Origin: Acidimicrobiia bacterium
Lineage (GTDB): Bacteria > Actinomycetota > Acidimicrobiia > Spongiisociales > UBA5794
NCBI GenBank assembly: GCA_029934555.1
Contig: JAOZMA010000023.1
Location: 1-14,371 of the forward strand
Length of the DNA: 14,371 bases
Reading direction: 5' to 3'
A program made the translations under genes and the position numbers. The notes below the pieces were generated by a model. That model had not been told where the DNA came from and made no database searches. It saw only the letters and a program-made list of their open reading frames with translations. Of this stretch, positions 1-6,729 are shown piece after piece; position 1 is the stretch's first letter; every line of letters begins with the position of its first letter.

Positions 1-166
1 GAGGTGGGGAGGTGCCGCCGCCGGGGTTGCCGGGGCCGGAGGGGGAGCAGATGAGCTCGCCTCGTCCAGGGTCGTAGTAACAGTCTTCGGCGTGGGCGAC
101 AGGTGACAGGTAACAGGTGACAGCCAGAACGAGAATCAGGGTGAGAGCGGATGTGGACCTTCGCAC
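1..166 (-). CDS. Secreted protein of unknown function, N-terminal part only
   Basis: A reading frame entering from the window edge on the minus strand, 55 codons visible with no stop. I chose the GTG at 166 because GGAGG lies 7 nt before it; an in-frame ATG at 172 is only 1 nt from the same Shine-Dalgarno sequence. The product starts with an Arg-Arg n-region and a hydrophobic core (ALTLILVLAVTC), then a probable signal peptidase site after AHA (residues 24-26). The visible mature part is short, with two Cys and a Gly/Pro-rich stretch (GPGNPGGG). The family is not recognisable. Its start overlaps the last 31 bases of the upstream lipoprotein gene, which suggests co-transcription and translational coupling. 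The coordinates are incomplete at the left edge. Confidence 0.6.
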   Translation of the reverse strand, partial: MRRSTSALTLILVLAVTCYLSPVAHAEDCYYDPGRGELICSPSGPGNPGGGTSPP

Positions 167-684
167 GTCCATCCCTCCCCTGTATACGAGATGCCCCAAC
201 CACCGTCGATACTCTCAAGTACCACGATCTTCACGGCGGTCACTCCCTGTGCAAGAACGCCCTTGTACCTGGTTTCCACTTCGGCGGCCAGGCACTCTGT
301 CCCTTCGTGAAGAAGTTGTATCACTTCCACGCGATCCGGTTGTGGGCTGTCTGCGAACTCCACCAGGTCGAAAAGGGCGAGGCTTTTTTGCATGTACTCC
401 TTGTTGGCGAAGAGGGACTTGAAGGTCTCTTTGTCGCCTTCGTAGAGGGCTTGGAGTCTTCGCTCCTCTAGATCCTGGAAGATGGCTTCGATCTCGGCGA
501 CACGGTCCACGGTCGTTGTGGTGGCCACGGTCGTCGCTGTGGTCGGTGGCAGGGTCGTCGTCGTGGCCACGACCGTCGTGGTAGTAGCCGGAACCGAAGA
601 GGGTGTGGTGGCCGGGGTTCCTTGCGTGCTGCACGCGGCGAGAACCAATGACAGAACAGCTACCCGGGAAAGCATCCCCCTCAT
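136..684 (-). CDS. Lipoprotein with Thr-rich linker, function unknown
   Basis: A 182-residue protein with a classical lipoprotein signal: Arg-containing n-region, hydrophobic core, and lipobox LAAC with Cys18 as the lipidated residue. Residues about 20-60 are a low-complexity Thr/Val/Pro linker, a type common in actinobacterial lipoproteins. The remaining about 120 residues form a compact alpha+beta domain with conserved-looking aromatic residues and two cysteines (in GTECLA and WTCEG); the helix-helix-strand pattern is compatible with an NTF2-like fold, but that is a guess. The ATG at 684 was chosen over an upstream in-frame ATG at 714 because TATGGT (691-696) lies 6 nt before it, fitting a leaderless transcript, and because it gives a compact signal peptide. 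It probably acts on the outer face of the cytoplasmic membrane. Confidence 0.75.
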   Translation of the reverse strand: MRGMLSRVAVLSLVLAACSTQGTPATTPSSVPATTTTVVATTTTLPPTTATTVATTTTVDRVAEIEAIFQDLEERRLQALYEGDKETFKSLFANKEYMQKSLALFDLVEFADSPQPDRVEVIQLLHEGTECLAAEVETRYKGVLAQGVTAVKIVVLESIDGGWGISYTGEGWTCEGPHPLSP

Positions 685-690
685 GGCGAC

Positions 691-696
691 ACCATA
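691..696 (-). promoter_or_regulatory. -10 hexamer, leaderless lipoprotein mRNA
   Basis: TATGGT on the minus strand ends 6 nt before the ATG at 684. The spacing would place the transcription start at or within 1-2 nt of the start codon. No Shine-Dalgarno is visible there. Confidence 0.45.
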
Positions 697-812
697 CGGG
701 CTGGAGCCATCCATTCATAGGGGGCCGGAAGGCAGTTTTTCCCGAGCTGCCGTTGTCCTCTACCGCCCACGCTCCCAACGGAGGACCGTGAACCATAGAA
801 AGGACGTGTCTC

Positions 813-1229
813 ATGTCTCCTGATCGTGAACGGTGGTACCGGGTCCTGTTCTGGATCGCGGCGATCTACGACCTGGTCCTCGGCATCGTCTTCCTGTTCT
901 TCTACCGCCCGGCCTTCTCAGTGCTCGGGATCGAAGAGGCACTGCCGGAGTACACGAGTTTCCTGTCGCTCATTGCAGTGTTCCTGTTCGTCATCGGTGT
1001 CGCCTACGTGTTCATCGCCCGAGGTGACCTCGTCAGGAACCGGGACCTCATCGCAGTAGGCGTGCTGTACAAGCTCGCCTACTTCTCGGTGGCGCTCTGG
1101 TATCTGATCGGAGGCGTGTACCCGCACATCGTGTTCTTCGTCGTGTTCGGTCTCGCGGACCTTGCGTTCTTCATAGCGATGGCAGAGTGCTGGTGGTACG
1201 TCGACCATATCGAGGAGACGGGAGACTGA
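813..1229 (+). CDS. Small integral membrane protein, four predicted helices
   Basis: A 138-residue hydrophobic protein. Four membrane segments are visible at about residues 10-30, 48-68, 80-100 and 105-126, with short charged loops. The N-terminus (SPDRERWYR) and C-terminus (DHIEETGD) are polar. I do not recognise a family with confidence; the size and layout are like many uncharacterised actinobacterial four-helix proteins. The start is set by AAAGGA at 799-804, 8 nt before the ATG. The stop codon abuts the stop of the convergent minus-strand gene with no base between them, so the two genes share no separate terminator. It is transcribed divergently from the lipoprotein gene across about 130 bp. 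Confidence 0.75.
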   Translation: MSPDRERWYRVLFWIAAIYDLVLGIVFLFFYRPAFSVLGIEEALPEYTSFLSLIAVFLFVIGVAYVFIARGDLVRNRDLIAVGVLYKLAYFSVALWYLIGGVYPHIVFFVVFGLADLAFFIAMAECWWYVDHIEETGD

Positions 1230-1715
1230 TCAGACGCCGATCAGGACGAGTGTCGCCCCGACGAGGATGAGCGCCAGATGCAGGCCCACGAGGGTCATCC
1301 GCGGCCAGCCGAATGGGTCGTCGAGGATGCGCGGCACCGGAAGCCACCGGAACCAGAACCACACGCCCAGGAGTCCACCGAGAAGGATTCCTGCTGTGAT
1401 GACGAGCCATCCGATCATTGTCTCCTCAGGAGCGTTCATCACCATGCCGATCAGCCCGAACGACTCGGCGCTGGTCGGCACAACGAGCGCGAAGCGAAGC
1501 GACGGCCGCCTCAGACTTCCAGCGAGAATCGTCGGCATCGAAGCCCAGCCGATGGCCAGCAAGACCAGCACCCAGGCCGGCGCTTCGTCGATGAACGCCA
1601 GCCCCCAGATCACGCCGAGGGCGACGGTACTGATCGCGATGAGGCGGTGTATCCGGTGGGTGAAGAGGCGATCCCCCGTCAGCTCGATGCCTGATCCAAC
1701 ACGGAGCATGCTCAC
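1230..1715 (-). CDS. Small membrane protein coupled to the radical SAM gene
   Basis: About 161 residues with five likely membrane segments (examples: STVALGVIWGLAFI, WVLVLLAIGWASM, WLVITAGILLGGLLGVW, LALILVGATLVLIGV). The family is not recognised. I take the GTG at 1715 as the start: it overlaps the TGA stop of the preceding radical SAM gene as GTGA and has GGAGGG 7 nt upstream; an ATG two codons later (1709) is the alternative. The 4-base overlap implies tightly coupled translation, so this protein probably works with the radical SAM enzyme or its membrane-located product, though nothing in its sequence shows how. Its 3' end meets the stop of the convergent gene directly (TGATCA across 1227-1232). 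Confidence 0.7.
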   Translation of the reverse strand: MSMLRVGSGIELTGDRLFTHRIHRLIAISTVALGVIWGLAFIDEAPAWVLVLLAIGWASMPTILAGSLRRPSLRFALVVPTSAESFGLIGMVMNAPEETMIGWLVITAGILLGGLLGVWFWFRWLPVPRILDDPFGWPRMTLVGLHLALILVGATLVLIGV

Positions 1716-3043
1716 GAGGCGGCCCTCCGATCGAAGTCGTGCCCGAACCCGACGGCAATCTGCTCCTTGAAGCCGGCTCTGCGACGGTCCGTGGTCTCTT
1801 TCGAGTAGATGTATCGCCCGAGTTCTACAAGACCGGTCTCGAGTTGTCGGACGCTCATGTTGGCCGGGCGATAGTTGACATCGAACAGCGTGCACAGCTC
1901 CCACGCACCCGGGTTGATGATTCGCCCCTCACGGAGGAGCCGTGCGTAGAGAGGTGTGCCCGGGAATGGAGTGAGCACGGTGATCTGCACATCGAATGGG
2001 TTTGTCTCGTCGACGAACCGAGCGACGGAGTCGAACACCTCCGGTCCGTCCCCATCGAGTCCGAGAACGAAGCATGTGTTCAGGGCGATGCCGTGCTCTT
2101 GGATCGTTGAGACCGCTTCCCGGTACCGGTCGACCTGGTGGAGCTTCCAGTTCTTCTTCGTCTCGATCCCGTCCAATGCTGCCGGGTTCGGGCTCTCGAA
2201 TCCGACCAGGATCTCACGGCATCCGGCGTCGCTCATCATGGCCAGCAGACCCGGATCGTCGGCGATCGAGATGTCGGTCTCTGTGAACCACTTCACATCC
2301 TGAGCCCCGATCGCAGCGACCAGGTCACGGGCGTGGTGCTTGTTGACGAACGAGTTGTCGTCGGAGAGTTCGACGAACGGATCCGGCCAGACCTTCTTCA
2401 TTGCCTCGATCTCCGCCGAGACTCTGTTGACCGGTTTCGTCTTGTACCGGGGGCTGAGCAGTATCGACGAAGCGCAGAACTCGCATCGCCAGGGGCACCC
2501 CCGCTGGGTCTGAACGGTGAGTCGGTTGTATCGATCGGGTTCGAGCAGGTCGTACCTGGGTATCGGAGCGTCGGCAAGGTCGAACTGGGTGTCTGATCGG
2601 TAGATCTCGGCAGCGACGCCGGACTCGACGTCGGCTATGACCTTCCGCCACACGGGCTCACCTTCACCCACAACGACGATGTCGCAATGTTCGAGCGCCT
2701 CGTCCGGCATGGTCGTGACATGGAGGCCACCGATCACCGTCGTGATGCCAGCCGAACGGAAGCGATCGGAGAGGGCGTAGCACTCCTTCGCCTGAGCGGT
2801 GTACGTGGAGAAGGCGGCAAGATCACACTCTGGAAGAGGATCCATCTCCTCGATGTCGTCCACCTCGTAGTAGTCGACGTCATGGCGATCATCGGTGAGT
2901 GCGGCGAGCGTCAGGAGACCGAGGCTCGGAAGCGATGCGATCGTCTTGCCCCGTTCAACGAATCCCGGGAGGCTCAGGCCGAGAGCCGTTAGCTCCGGGT
3001 TGTGGGCACGAACACCCGACATGGCAATGAGAGCGATCCTCAC
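1712..3043 (-). CDS. B12-binding domain radical SAM protein
   Basis: A 443-residue enzyme with the two-domain layout of cobalamin-dependent radical SAM proteins. Residues about 1-150 form a Rossmann-like B12-binding domain with the typical GGLHVTTMPDEAL and VVGEGE segments; there is no DxHxxG motif, so cobalamin would bind without a lower His ligand, as in the BchE/HpnP-like group. The radical SAM core begins with QRGCPWRCEFCAS; Cys183, Cys187 and Cys190 (CxxxCxxC) would bind the [4Fe-4S] cluster. Later barrel segments LSDDNSF, ILVGFES and FVLGLDGD are intact. Such enzymes often methylate or rearrange unactivated carbons in lipids, tetrapyrroles or natural products; the substrate is unknown. 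The GTG at 3043 is chosen because AAGGAG sits 5 nt upstream; an in-frame GTG at 3058 lies upstream of that site. Translation is coupled to the membrane protein that follows. Confidence 0.85.
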   Translation of the reverse strand: MRIALIAMSGVRAHNPELTALGLSLPGFVERGKTIASLPSLGLLTLAALTDDRHDVDYYEVDDIEEMDPLPECDLAAFSTYTAQAKECYALSDRFRSAGITTVIGGLHVTTMPDEALEHCDIVVVGEGEPVWRKVIADVESGVAAEIYRSDTQFDLADAPIPRYDLLEPDRYNRLTVQTQRGCPWRCEFCASSILLSPRYKTKPVNRVSAEIEAMKKVWPDPFVELSDDNSFVNKHHARDLVAAIGAQDVKWFTETDISIADDPGLLAMMSDAGCREILVGFESPNPAALDGIETKKNWKLHQVDRYREAVSTIQEHGIALNTCFVLGLDGDGPEVFDSVARFVDETNPFDVQITVLTPFPGTPLYARLLREGRIINPGAWELCTLFDVNYRPANMSVRQLETGLVELGRYIYSKETTDRRRAGFKEQIAVGFGHDFDRRAAS

Positions 3044-3177
3044 GATGTCTCCTTGCACTAAATGTACATGATTTCGTGGGGACTTCGATAGGGGCTTTCC
3101 CCGACTTCTGTCAGATCACATCGTGCCGGCGACCACGAAGGGCCATCCGGCCCGTGACATCGCGGCCGTTCAGCGGG

Positions 3178-3183
3178 CAGAAT
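3178..3183 (+). promoter_or_regulatory. Possible -10 hexamer for the GTPase gene
   Basis: CAGAAT ends 6 nt before the ATG at 3190, matching the spacing of the better leaderless promoters in this window, but its first base is not the expected T. No Shine-Dalgarno is visible upstream of that ATG. Confidence 0.3.
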
Positions 3184-3189
3184 GGGGCC

Positions 3190-4194
3190 ATGCCGGCAAA
3201 CCTGACGCCCGATTACAAGAAGGCCGAGGCCGCGTACAGACGGGCGAGGGATCCCCAGGAGCGCCTCGAACTGCTCGAGTTGATGCACCGAACAATCCCG
3301 AAGCACAAGGGAACCGAGCACCTCCGGGCCGAGATCAAGACGAAGATCAAGGATCTGAAAGCTGAGCTCACGGGACCGTCAAAGGGCGGCGTTCGAACAG
3401 GGCCGGCGACGTTCATCCATCCCGATGGCGCGGCACAGGTGGCGATCATCGGCCCACCGAATACGGGTAAGTCAAGCCTTCACGCGGCGCTCACCGGATC
3501 GCACACCGCCGTCGGCTCGTATCCGTTCACCACCCAGTACCCGGAACCGGGGATGCTGTACGTCGAAGATGCCCGCATCCAACTCGTCGACCTCCCCCCG
3601 ATCTCGGACCAGCACCCCATCCCATGGATCGGGAACACGCTGCAGTCGGCCGACGGTGTGCTCTTCGTCGTAGACCTTGGCCAGCCGGGATGCGTCGAGC
3701 AGATCGTCTTGGTGCGAGAGATCCTCGAGGAGCGGCGGGTCACGCTCGTCGGTGCGTGGGACACGAGCCCGTTGCCGGACGACGACCCGTTCGCGATCCG
3801 TCTCCCGACCCTCCTCGTTGCGAACAAGGCCGACGCTATCCCCGACATCGAGGGCGACCTCGCCGTGTGCCGCGAACTCGGCGACCTCCACTTCCCCACC
3901 ATCGCGGTGTCAACAACCACGGGTGAAGGCCTCGACGAGATCGGGCCGTGGCTCTTCCGAAATCTCGACATCGTTCGGGTATACACGAAGGTGCCGGGGA
4001 AGGACCCGGACAAGGACCGCCCGTACACGGTTCGACACGGGGCCACGGTTGACGACGTCGCCAGGCTCGTGCATCGGGATCTCGCCGCCTCGTTCCGCCA
4101 CGCCCGGGTCTGGGGCCGGGGCTCCTACGACGGCCAGCAGGTCGGCAAGGACCACGTCGTCGAAGACGGCGACATCCTAGAAATCCACACCTAA
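3190..4194 (+). CDS. DRG-like GTPase with C-terminal TGS domain
   Basis: A 334-residue GTP-binding protein. Residues 1-65 are charged and helical. The G domain shows G1 GPPNTGKS (88-95), a G2 Thr in YPFTTQYPEPG (111-121), G3 as DLPP (134-137), G4 NKAD (212-215) and G5 STTTGEG (241-247). Residues about 262-334 are a TGS domain (VYTKVPGKDPDKDRPYTVRH onward, ending DGDILEIHT), which in this superfamily (DRG, Obg-related) mediates RNA or ribosome contacts. A role in ribosome or RNA metabolism is inferred from family only. The G3 motif has Pro where DxxG has Gly, so hydrolysis may differ from classical GTPases. I chose the ATG at 3190 over an in-frame start at 3076 because the family-like sequence begins there and the upstream 38 codons look non-coding. 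A 45-bp repeat starts 8 bases after the stop. Confidence 0.85.
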   Translation: MPANLTPDYKKAEAAYRRARDPQERLELLELMHRTIPKHKGTEHLRAEIKTKIKDLKAELTGPSKGGVRTGPATFIHPDGAAQVAIIGPPNTGKSSLHAALTGSHTAVGSYPFTTQYPEPGMLYVEDARIQLVDLPPISDQHPIPWIGNTLQSADGVLFVVDLGQPGCVEQIVLVREILEERRVTLVGAWDTSPLPDDDPFAIRLPTLLVANKADAIPDIEGDLAVCRELGDLHFPTIAVSTTTGEGLDEIGPWLFRNLDIVRVYTKVPGKDPDKDRPYTVRHGATVDDVARLVHRDLAASFRHARVWGRGSYDGQQVGKDHVVEDGDILEIHT

Positions 4195-4201
4195 AACCGC
4201 A

Positions 4202-4246
4202 TACCCAGGGTTGCAGTCCCCGCCGGCGGCGCACCCAGCCCGCGGA
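4202..4246 (+). repeat. 45-bp inverted repeat, copy 1
   Basis: This segment begins TACCCAGGGTTGCAG and ends GCACCCAGCCCGCGGA. Its reverse complement recurs at 6660-6704 with one mismatch in 45 positions. The core holds the perfect 10-bp palindrome CCGCCGGCGG, flanked by GGGT and ACCC, so a transcript could fold here. It lies 8 bases after the GTPase stop and ends where the histidine kinase remnant begins. Weak similarity appears to continue outward for another 15-20 bp (ACC, AAA, CGC blocks). It could be a dispersed palindromic element of the REP type. Confidence 0.85.
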
Positions 4247-4729
4247 ATGAGTCGACGAGGTGCACAGGAAGGGTCGCTCGTCCTCGACCGGAGCGATACC
4301 GACCTCTTCCAACTCTCAAGTGAGACCGCAGAACGACTCCGCCCACAGTTCGAAGCGGCCGATGTCACACTTTCGGCATCCGGCGCTCCGGCGGTTGCCT
4401 CTGTTGATCCAGCTCGTATCGGGCAGGTCCTCACGAACCTGCTCGGGAACGCCCTCGGACACGCCGCTACGAATGGAGCAGTCACGATGATCACGAAGAA
4501 GGACTCGGAGGGGGTGACCGTGATCATCGCCGATGACGGCGACGGGATAGCCGCCGCAGACCTCTCCCGCGTGTTCGACCGTTTCTACCGCGGGACCACG
4601 ACAAGCCGAGCGGGCACCGGTATCGGGCTGGCGATCGCCCGGGACATCGTCGATGCTCACGGTGGAGAGATCGCCGCAACCTCGGACGGTCCGGGGACGG
4701 GCGCCACATTCACGGTTCGTCTTCCATGA
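4247..4729 (+). pseudogene. 5'-truncated sensor histidine kinase (ATPase domain only)
   Basis: The frame encodes a complete HATPase_c domain: N box QVLTNLLGNALGHA (60-73), G1 box DDGDGI (96-101), F box VFDRFYRG (109-116) and G2 box GTGIGLA (123-129), ending at a normal C-terminus (TFTVRLP). Before it, EGSLVLDRSDTDL is the segment that in EnvZ/PhoR-type kinases directly follows the dimerisation/phosphoacceptor helices. Those helices with the H-box His, any HAMP domain, membrane segments and sensor are missing, and kinase-like sequence stops at about 4268, only about 20 bp from the repeat ending at 4246. The ATG at 4247 has no Shine-Dalgarno or -10 of the local type. No response regulator gene is adjacent. 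Most likely a deletion remnant; a functional stand-alone ATPase is possible because all nucleotide motifs are intact. Confidence 0.7.
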
Positions 4730-4810
4730 CGATTGACACTGTGGTTTCGCTGTCTCCTGCTCGACTTACCTGGCCCCGGAACCAACGGAGGAGCCTCAGG
4801 ATCGCTGTAG

Positions 4811-4816
4811 TACGGT
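4811..4816 (+). promoter_or_regulatory. -10 hexamer, leaderless fusion-kinase mRNA
   Basis: TACGGT (TANNNT) ends 6 nt before the ATG at 4823, and no Shine-Dalgarno is present. The spacing predicts a transcript starting at or next to the start codon. Confidence 0.45.
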
Positions 4817-4822
4817 GACGCG

Positions 4823-6628
4823 ATGGACGCCCCACAGCTCATCGTTACCGGTACTCCGTCAACGGATCGAATCGAGATCAATGGCGAAAGCCACGCCACT
4901 ATCGGCGGTTCAGGTTTCATCACAGCACTCGCGGGTCGACTCACGGGAGCCTCTGTTGGACTGATCGCTCGGGTTCCGCCGATGCTGCCCGATCAGATTG
5001 CCGCGGCGTTCGGACCGGGCGGAATCGACCCGGGTGGTCTCGTCCCGATCGACGGCTCGCTTCCCGCCTTCCACATCTCCTATGACGAAGACGAAACGGC
5101 TACGTACCTCGATGTCGAGTTGGGCGAAGAGCCACAGATCCGGGGTGCAGATGTTCCGCGGCGCTGGATGACCGCCGACTGGATCCATGTGGGGCCTCTC
5201 GGCGCTTCAGCACGTGTTCAGTTGCAGTTCGTCGAGGACCTCATCAAACGCGGCTACCACGGGGGTCTCTCCGCCGGCACGTTCATTGGCCTGGCTATCT
5301 CGGATCCGGGGACGGTCCGTACGCTGTTCGATGCTGTCGACGTTGCGTTCATGAATCGAGACGAGGCCGCCCTGATTTACCCCGCGGCCATGCCGGCCGA
5401 CACCGTCGTCTGCGTCACCGCCGGGCGATCCGGCGCTCGGCGTTGGGACGGTTCGAGGTGGACCTCCCATGCGACAACAGCGGTGCAGGCGTTCGACCCG
5501 ACCGGCGCCGGCGACGCCTTCGCCGGCGGATACCTCGGAGCGATGCTCAGGGAAGCTCCCGACCCCGTCACTGAAGGGCTTCGTGTTGCATCCGTGATCA
5601 TCCAGGGTCCCGGGGCGGCACCCCTGCTCGATCAACTCCCGCAGCAGGCGGACATCGACAAGGACGCCTTCTCTCCCGACGCCCGCTTGGCTGAAATCGA
5701 CGACGAGCGCATCCGGACGGTCGGTTCCGCCCTTCGAGTCGCGGCCGAGCGTTCATCACTGTCCTTCTGCGGATCCCCGTTTCCGGAACTCCATGATCCG
5801 CTCGCCCTCGAAATCCTCACCCTTGCGACGGCGCACCAGTATGGATTCTGGACGGGCACCGATCATGGTTACGGCGGACCGATGTGGGCAACGATCGATG
5901 GAGTCCGCAGAAAGGGTTCCGACTTCATCTGGCACGCATTCACCAAGGCGGCAAACGCCGACCCCACCGTGATCCACGTGGACCGCCTGACAGCAGAACC
6001 ACTCCTCTTCGACCAGATATGCGTCGACGATGACGGAGTCTGCCCCATCCCCGACGCAGGATCCCATCGTGTGCTGCAACAGGCCTACGGTGCAACCATC
6101 CGTGACCTCGGTGGTGTCCGATCGGTGATCGGCCACGCCAATGCCTCAGACGATCCGCTGGCAACACTCCTCGAAACGCTGTCGGCGGTCCCGGGATTCG
6201 GCGAAGACCCGCTTGCCAAGAAAGCGAACCTGCTTGCGTTGATTCTTGCGAATCGTCCGGAGCACTTCCTTCATCTCGATGATCAGGCCTCGATCGCACC
6301 CATTGCCGACTACCACAACATCAGAACGCTGCTGCGCACCGGATGCGTCCGGGTCGTCGATCAGGATCTGCGTCGAACGCTCGAGGATCGAGCCTGGACC
6401 GACGCCGTCGGTGAGGCCTCGGTTCGATCAGCGGCATACGATGCCATCAATGCTCTCTGCGACGCATCTGGACTCAGCGTGGGAGCAGTCGACGGCTTCC
6501 TCTTCACACTCGGCCGAAGCCTCTGTCTCGAGATCGAGGAGCCGAAGTGTGGAGAGTGTCCGGTGGCGGAAGCATGTTCCCGTAGCACCCTGCTCTTCCA
6601 GCCCATCTTCCGGACGACGGCCTACTGA
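4823..6628 (+). CDS. PfkB-family kinase fused to a QNG1-like N-glycosylase domain with Cys4 loop
   Basis: A 601-residue two-domain protein. Residues 1-275 are a ribokinase-like PfkB kinase: Gly-Gly motif IGGSGFITALAGRL (27-40), MNRDEA (177-182), and the ATP/anion-hole signature DPTGAGDAFAGGYLGAM (225-241) with catalytic Asp231. Residues about 290-601 resemble queuosine-5'-phosphate N-glycosylase (QNG1, DUF2419), a helix-hairpin-helix-type glycosylase. Blocks comparable by eye, from memory of human QNG1, are YGFWTG (340-345), the RKGSDFIWHAFTKAAN region, HRVLQQAYG (415-423), KKANLLALILA (466-476) and IADYHNIRTLLRTG (494-507) with Asp496, plus an aromatic-rich end. Unlike human QNG1 it has Cys568, Cys576, Cys579 and Cys585 (C-x7-C-x2-C-x5-C), close to the [4Fe-4S] loop of endonuclease III. 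Inferred reaction: phosphorylation of a nucleoside, then release of its base. Queuosine is the leading candidate, unproven. It lies alone between the kinase remnant and an inverted repeat. Confidence 0.75.
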   Translation: MDAPQLIVTGTPSTDRIEINGESHATIGGSGFITALAGRLTGASVGLIARVPPMLPDQIAAAFGPGGIDPGGLVPIDGSLPAFHISYDEDETATYLDVELGEEPQIRGADVPRRWMTADWIHVGPLGASARVQLQFVEDLIKRGYHGGLSAGTFIGLAISDPGTVRTLFDAVDVAFMNRDEAALIYPAAMPADTVVCVTAGRSGARRWDGSRWTSHATTAVQAFDPTGAGDAFAGGYLGAMLREAPDPVTEGLRVASVIIQGPGAAPLLDQLPQQADIDKDAFSPDARLAEIDDERIRTVGSALRVAAERSSLSFCGSPFPELHDPLALEILTLATAHQYGFWTGTDHGYGGPMWATIDGVRRKGSDFIWHAFTKAANADPTVIHVDRLTAEPLLFDQICVDDDGVCPIPDAGSHRVLQQAYGATIRDLGGVRSVIGHANASDDPLATLLETLSAVPGFGEDPLAKKANLLALILANRPEHFLHLDDQASIAPIADYHNIRTLLRTGCVRVVDQDLRRTLEDRAWTDAVGEASVRSAAYDAINALCDASGLSVGAVDGFLFTLGRSLCLEIEEPKCGECPVAEACSRSTLLFQPIFRTTAY

Positions 6629-6659
6629 TCCCGCCGTCGCCGGAGGGGTCATCGCCCTT

Positions 6660-6704
6660 TCCGTGGGCTGGGTGCGCCGCCGGCGGGGACTGCAACCCTG
6701 GGTA
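6660..6704 (-). repeat. 45-bp inverted repeat, copy 2
   Basis: This is the reverse complement of 4202-4246 with a single difference (CCGTGG here against CCGCGG in the other copy's complement). It lies 31 bases after the fusion gene's stop and 13 bases before the -10 hexamer of the acyl-CoA dehydrogenase gene. Both copies are therefore intergenic and point at each other across about 2.4 kb. Confidence 0.85.
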
Positions 6705-6717
6705 CGCGTTTGGGTGG

Positions 6718-6723
6718 GATAAT
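6718..6723 (+). promoter_or_regulatory. -10 hexamer, leaderless acyl-CoA dehydrogenase mRNA
   Basis: GATAAT ends 6 nt before the ATG at 6730. It is close to the sigma-70-type consensus TATAAT, at the same spacing as other leaderless starts in the window. Confidence 0.45.
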
Positions 6724-6729
6724 CGTGGG

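Noticed and set aside
482..823. Plus-strand frame rich in Val opposite the lipoprotein linker
   Set aside because: It is the antisense reading of the Thr-codon repeats of the lipoprotein gene, with no start signals or family features of its own.
1227..1232. TGATCA where two convergent stop codons abut, as a regulatory palindrome
   Set aside because: The palindrome follows automatically from TGA meeting TGA tail to tail; no hairpin or terminator surrounds it.
4733..4738. TTGACA as a -35 element for the fusion gene
   Set aside because: No -10 lies at 16-18 nt, and it is over 70 bp before the TACGGT hexamer that sits correctly before the ATG.
4202..6704. Idea that inversion between the two repeats displaced the missing half of the histidine kinase to the other end
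   Set aside because: The sequence next to copy 2 is the promoter and start of an acyl-CoA dehydrogenase gene; no kinase N-terminal sequence is found there or elsewhere in the window.
6660..6720. A peptide reading GWVRRRRGLQPWV across both repeat copies, seemingly a shared protein motif
   Set aside because: It is only the translation of the 45-bp DNA repeat in intergenic sequence; no plausible gene contains it.
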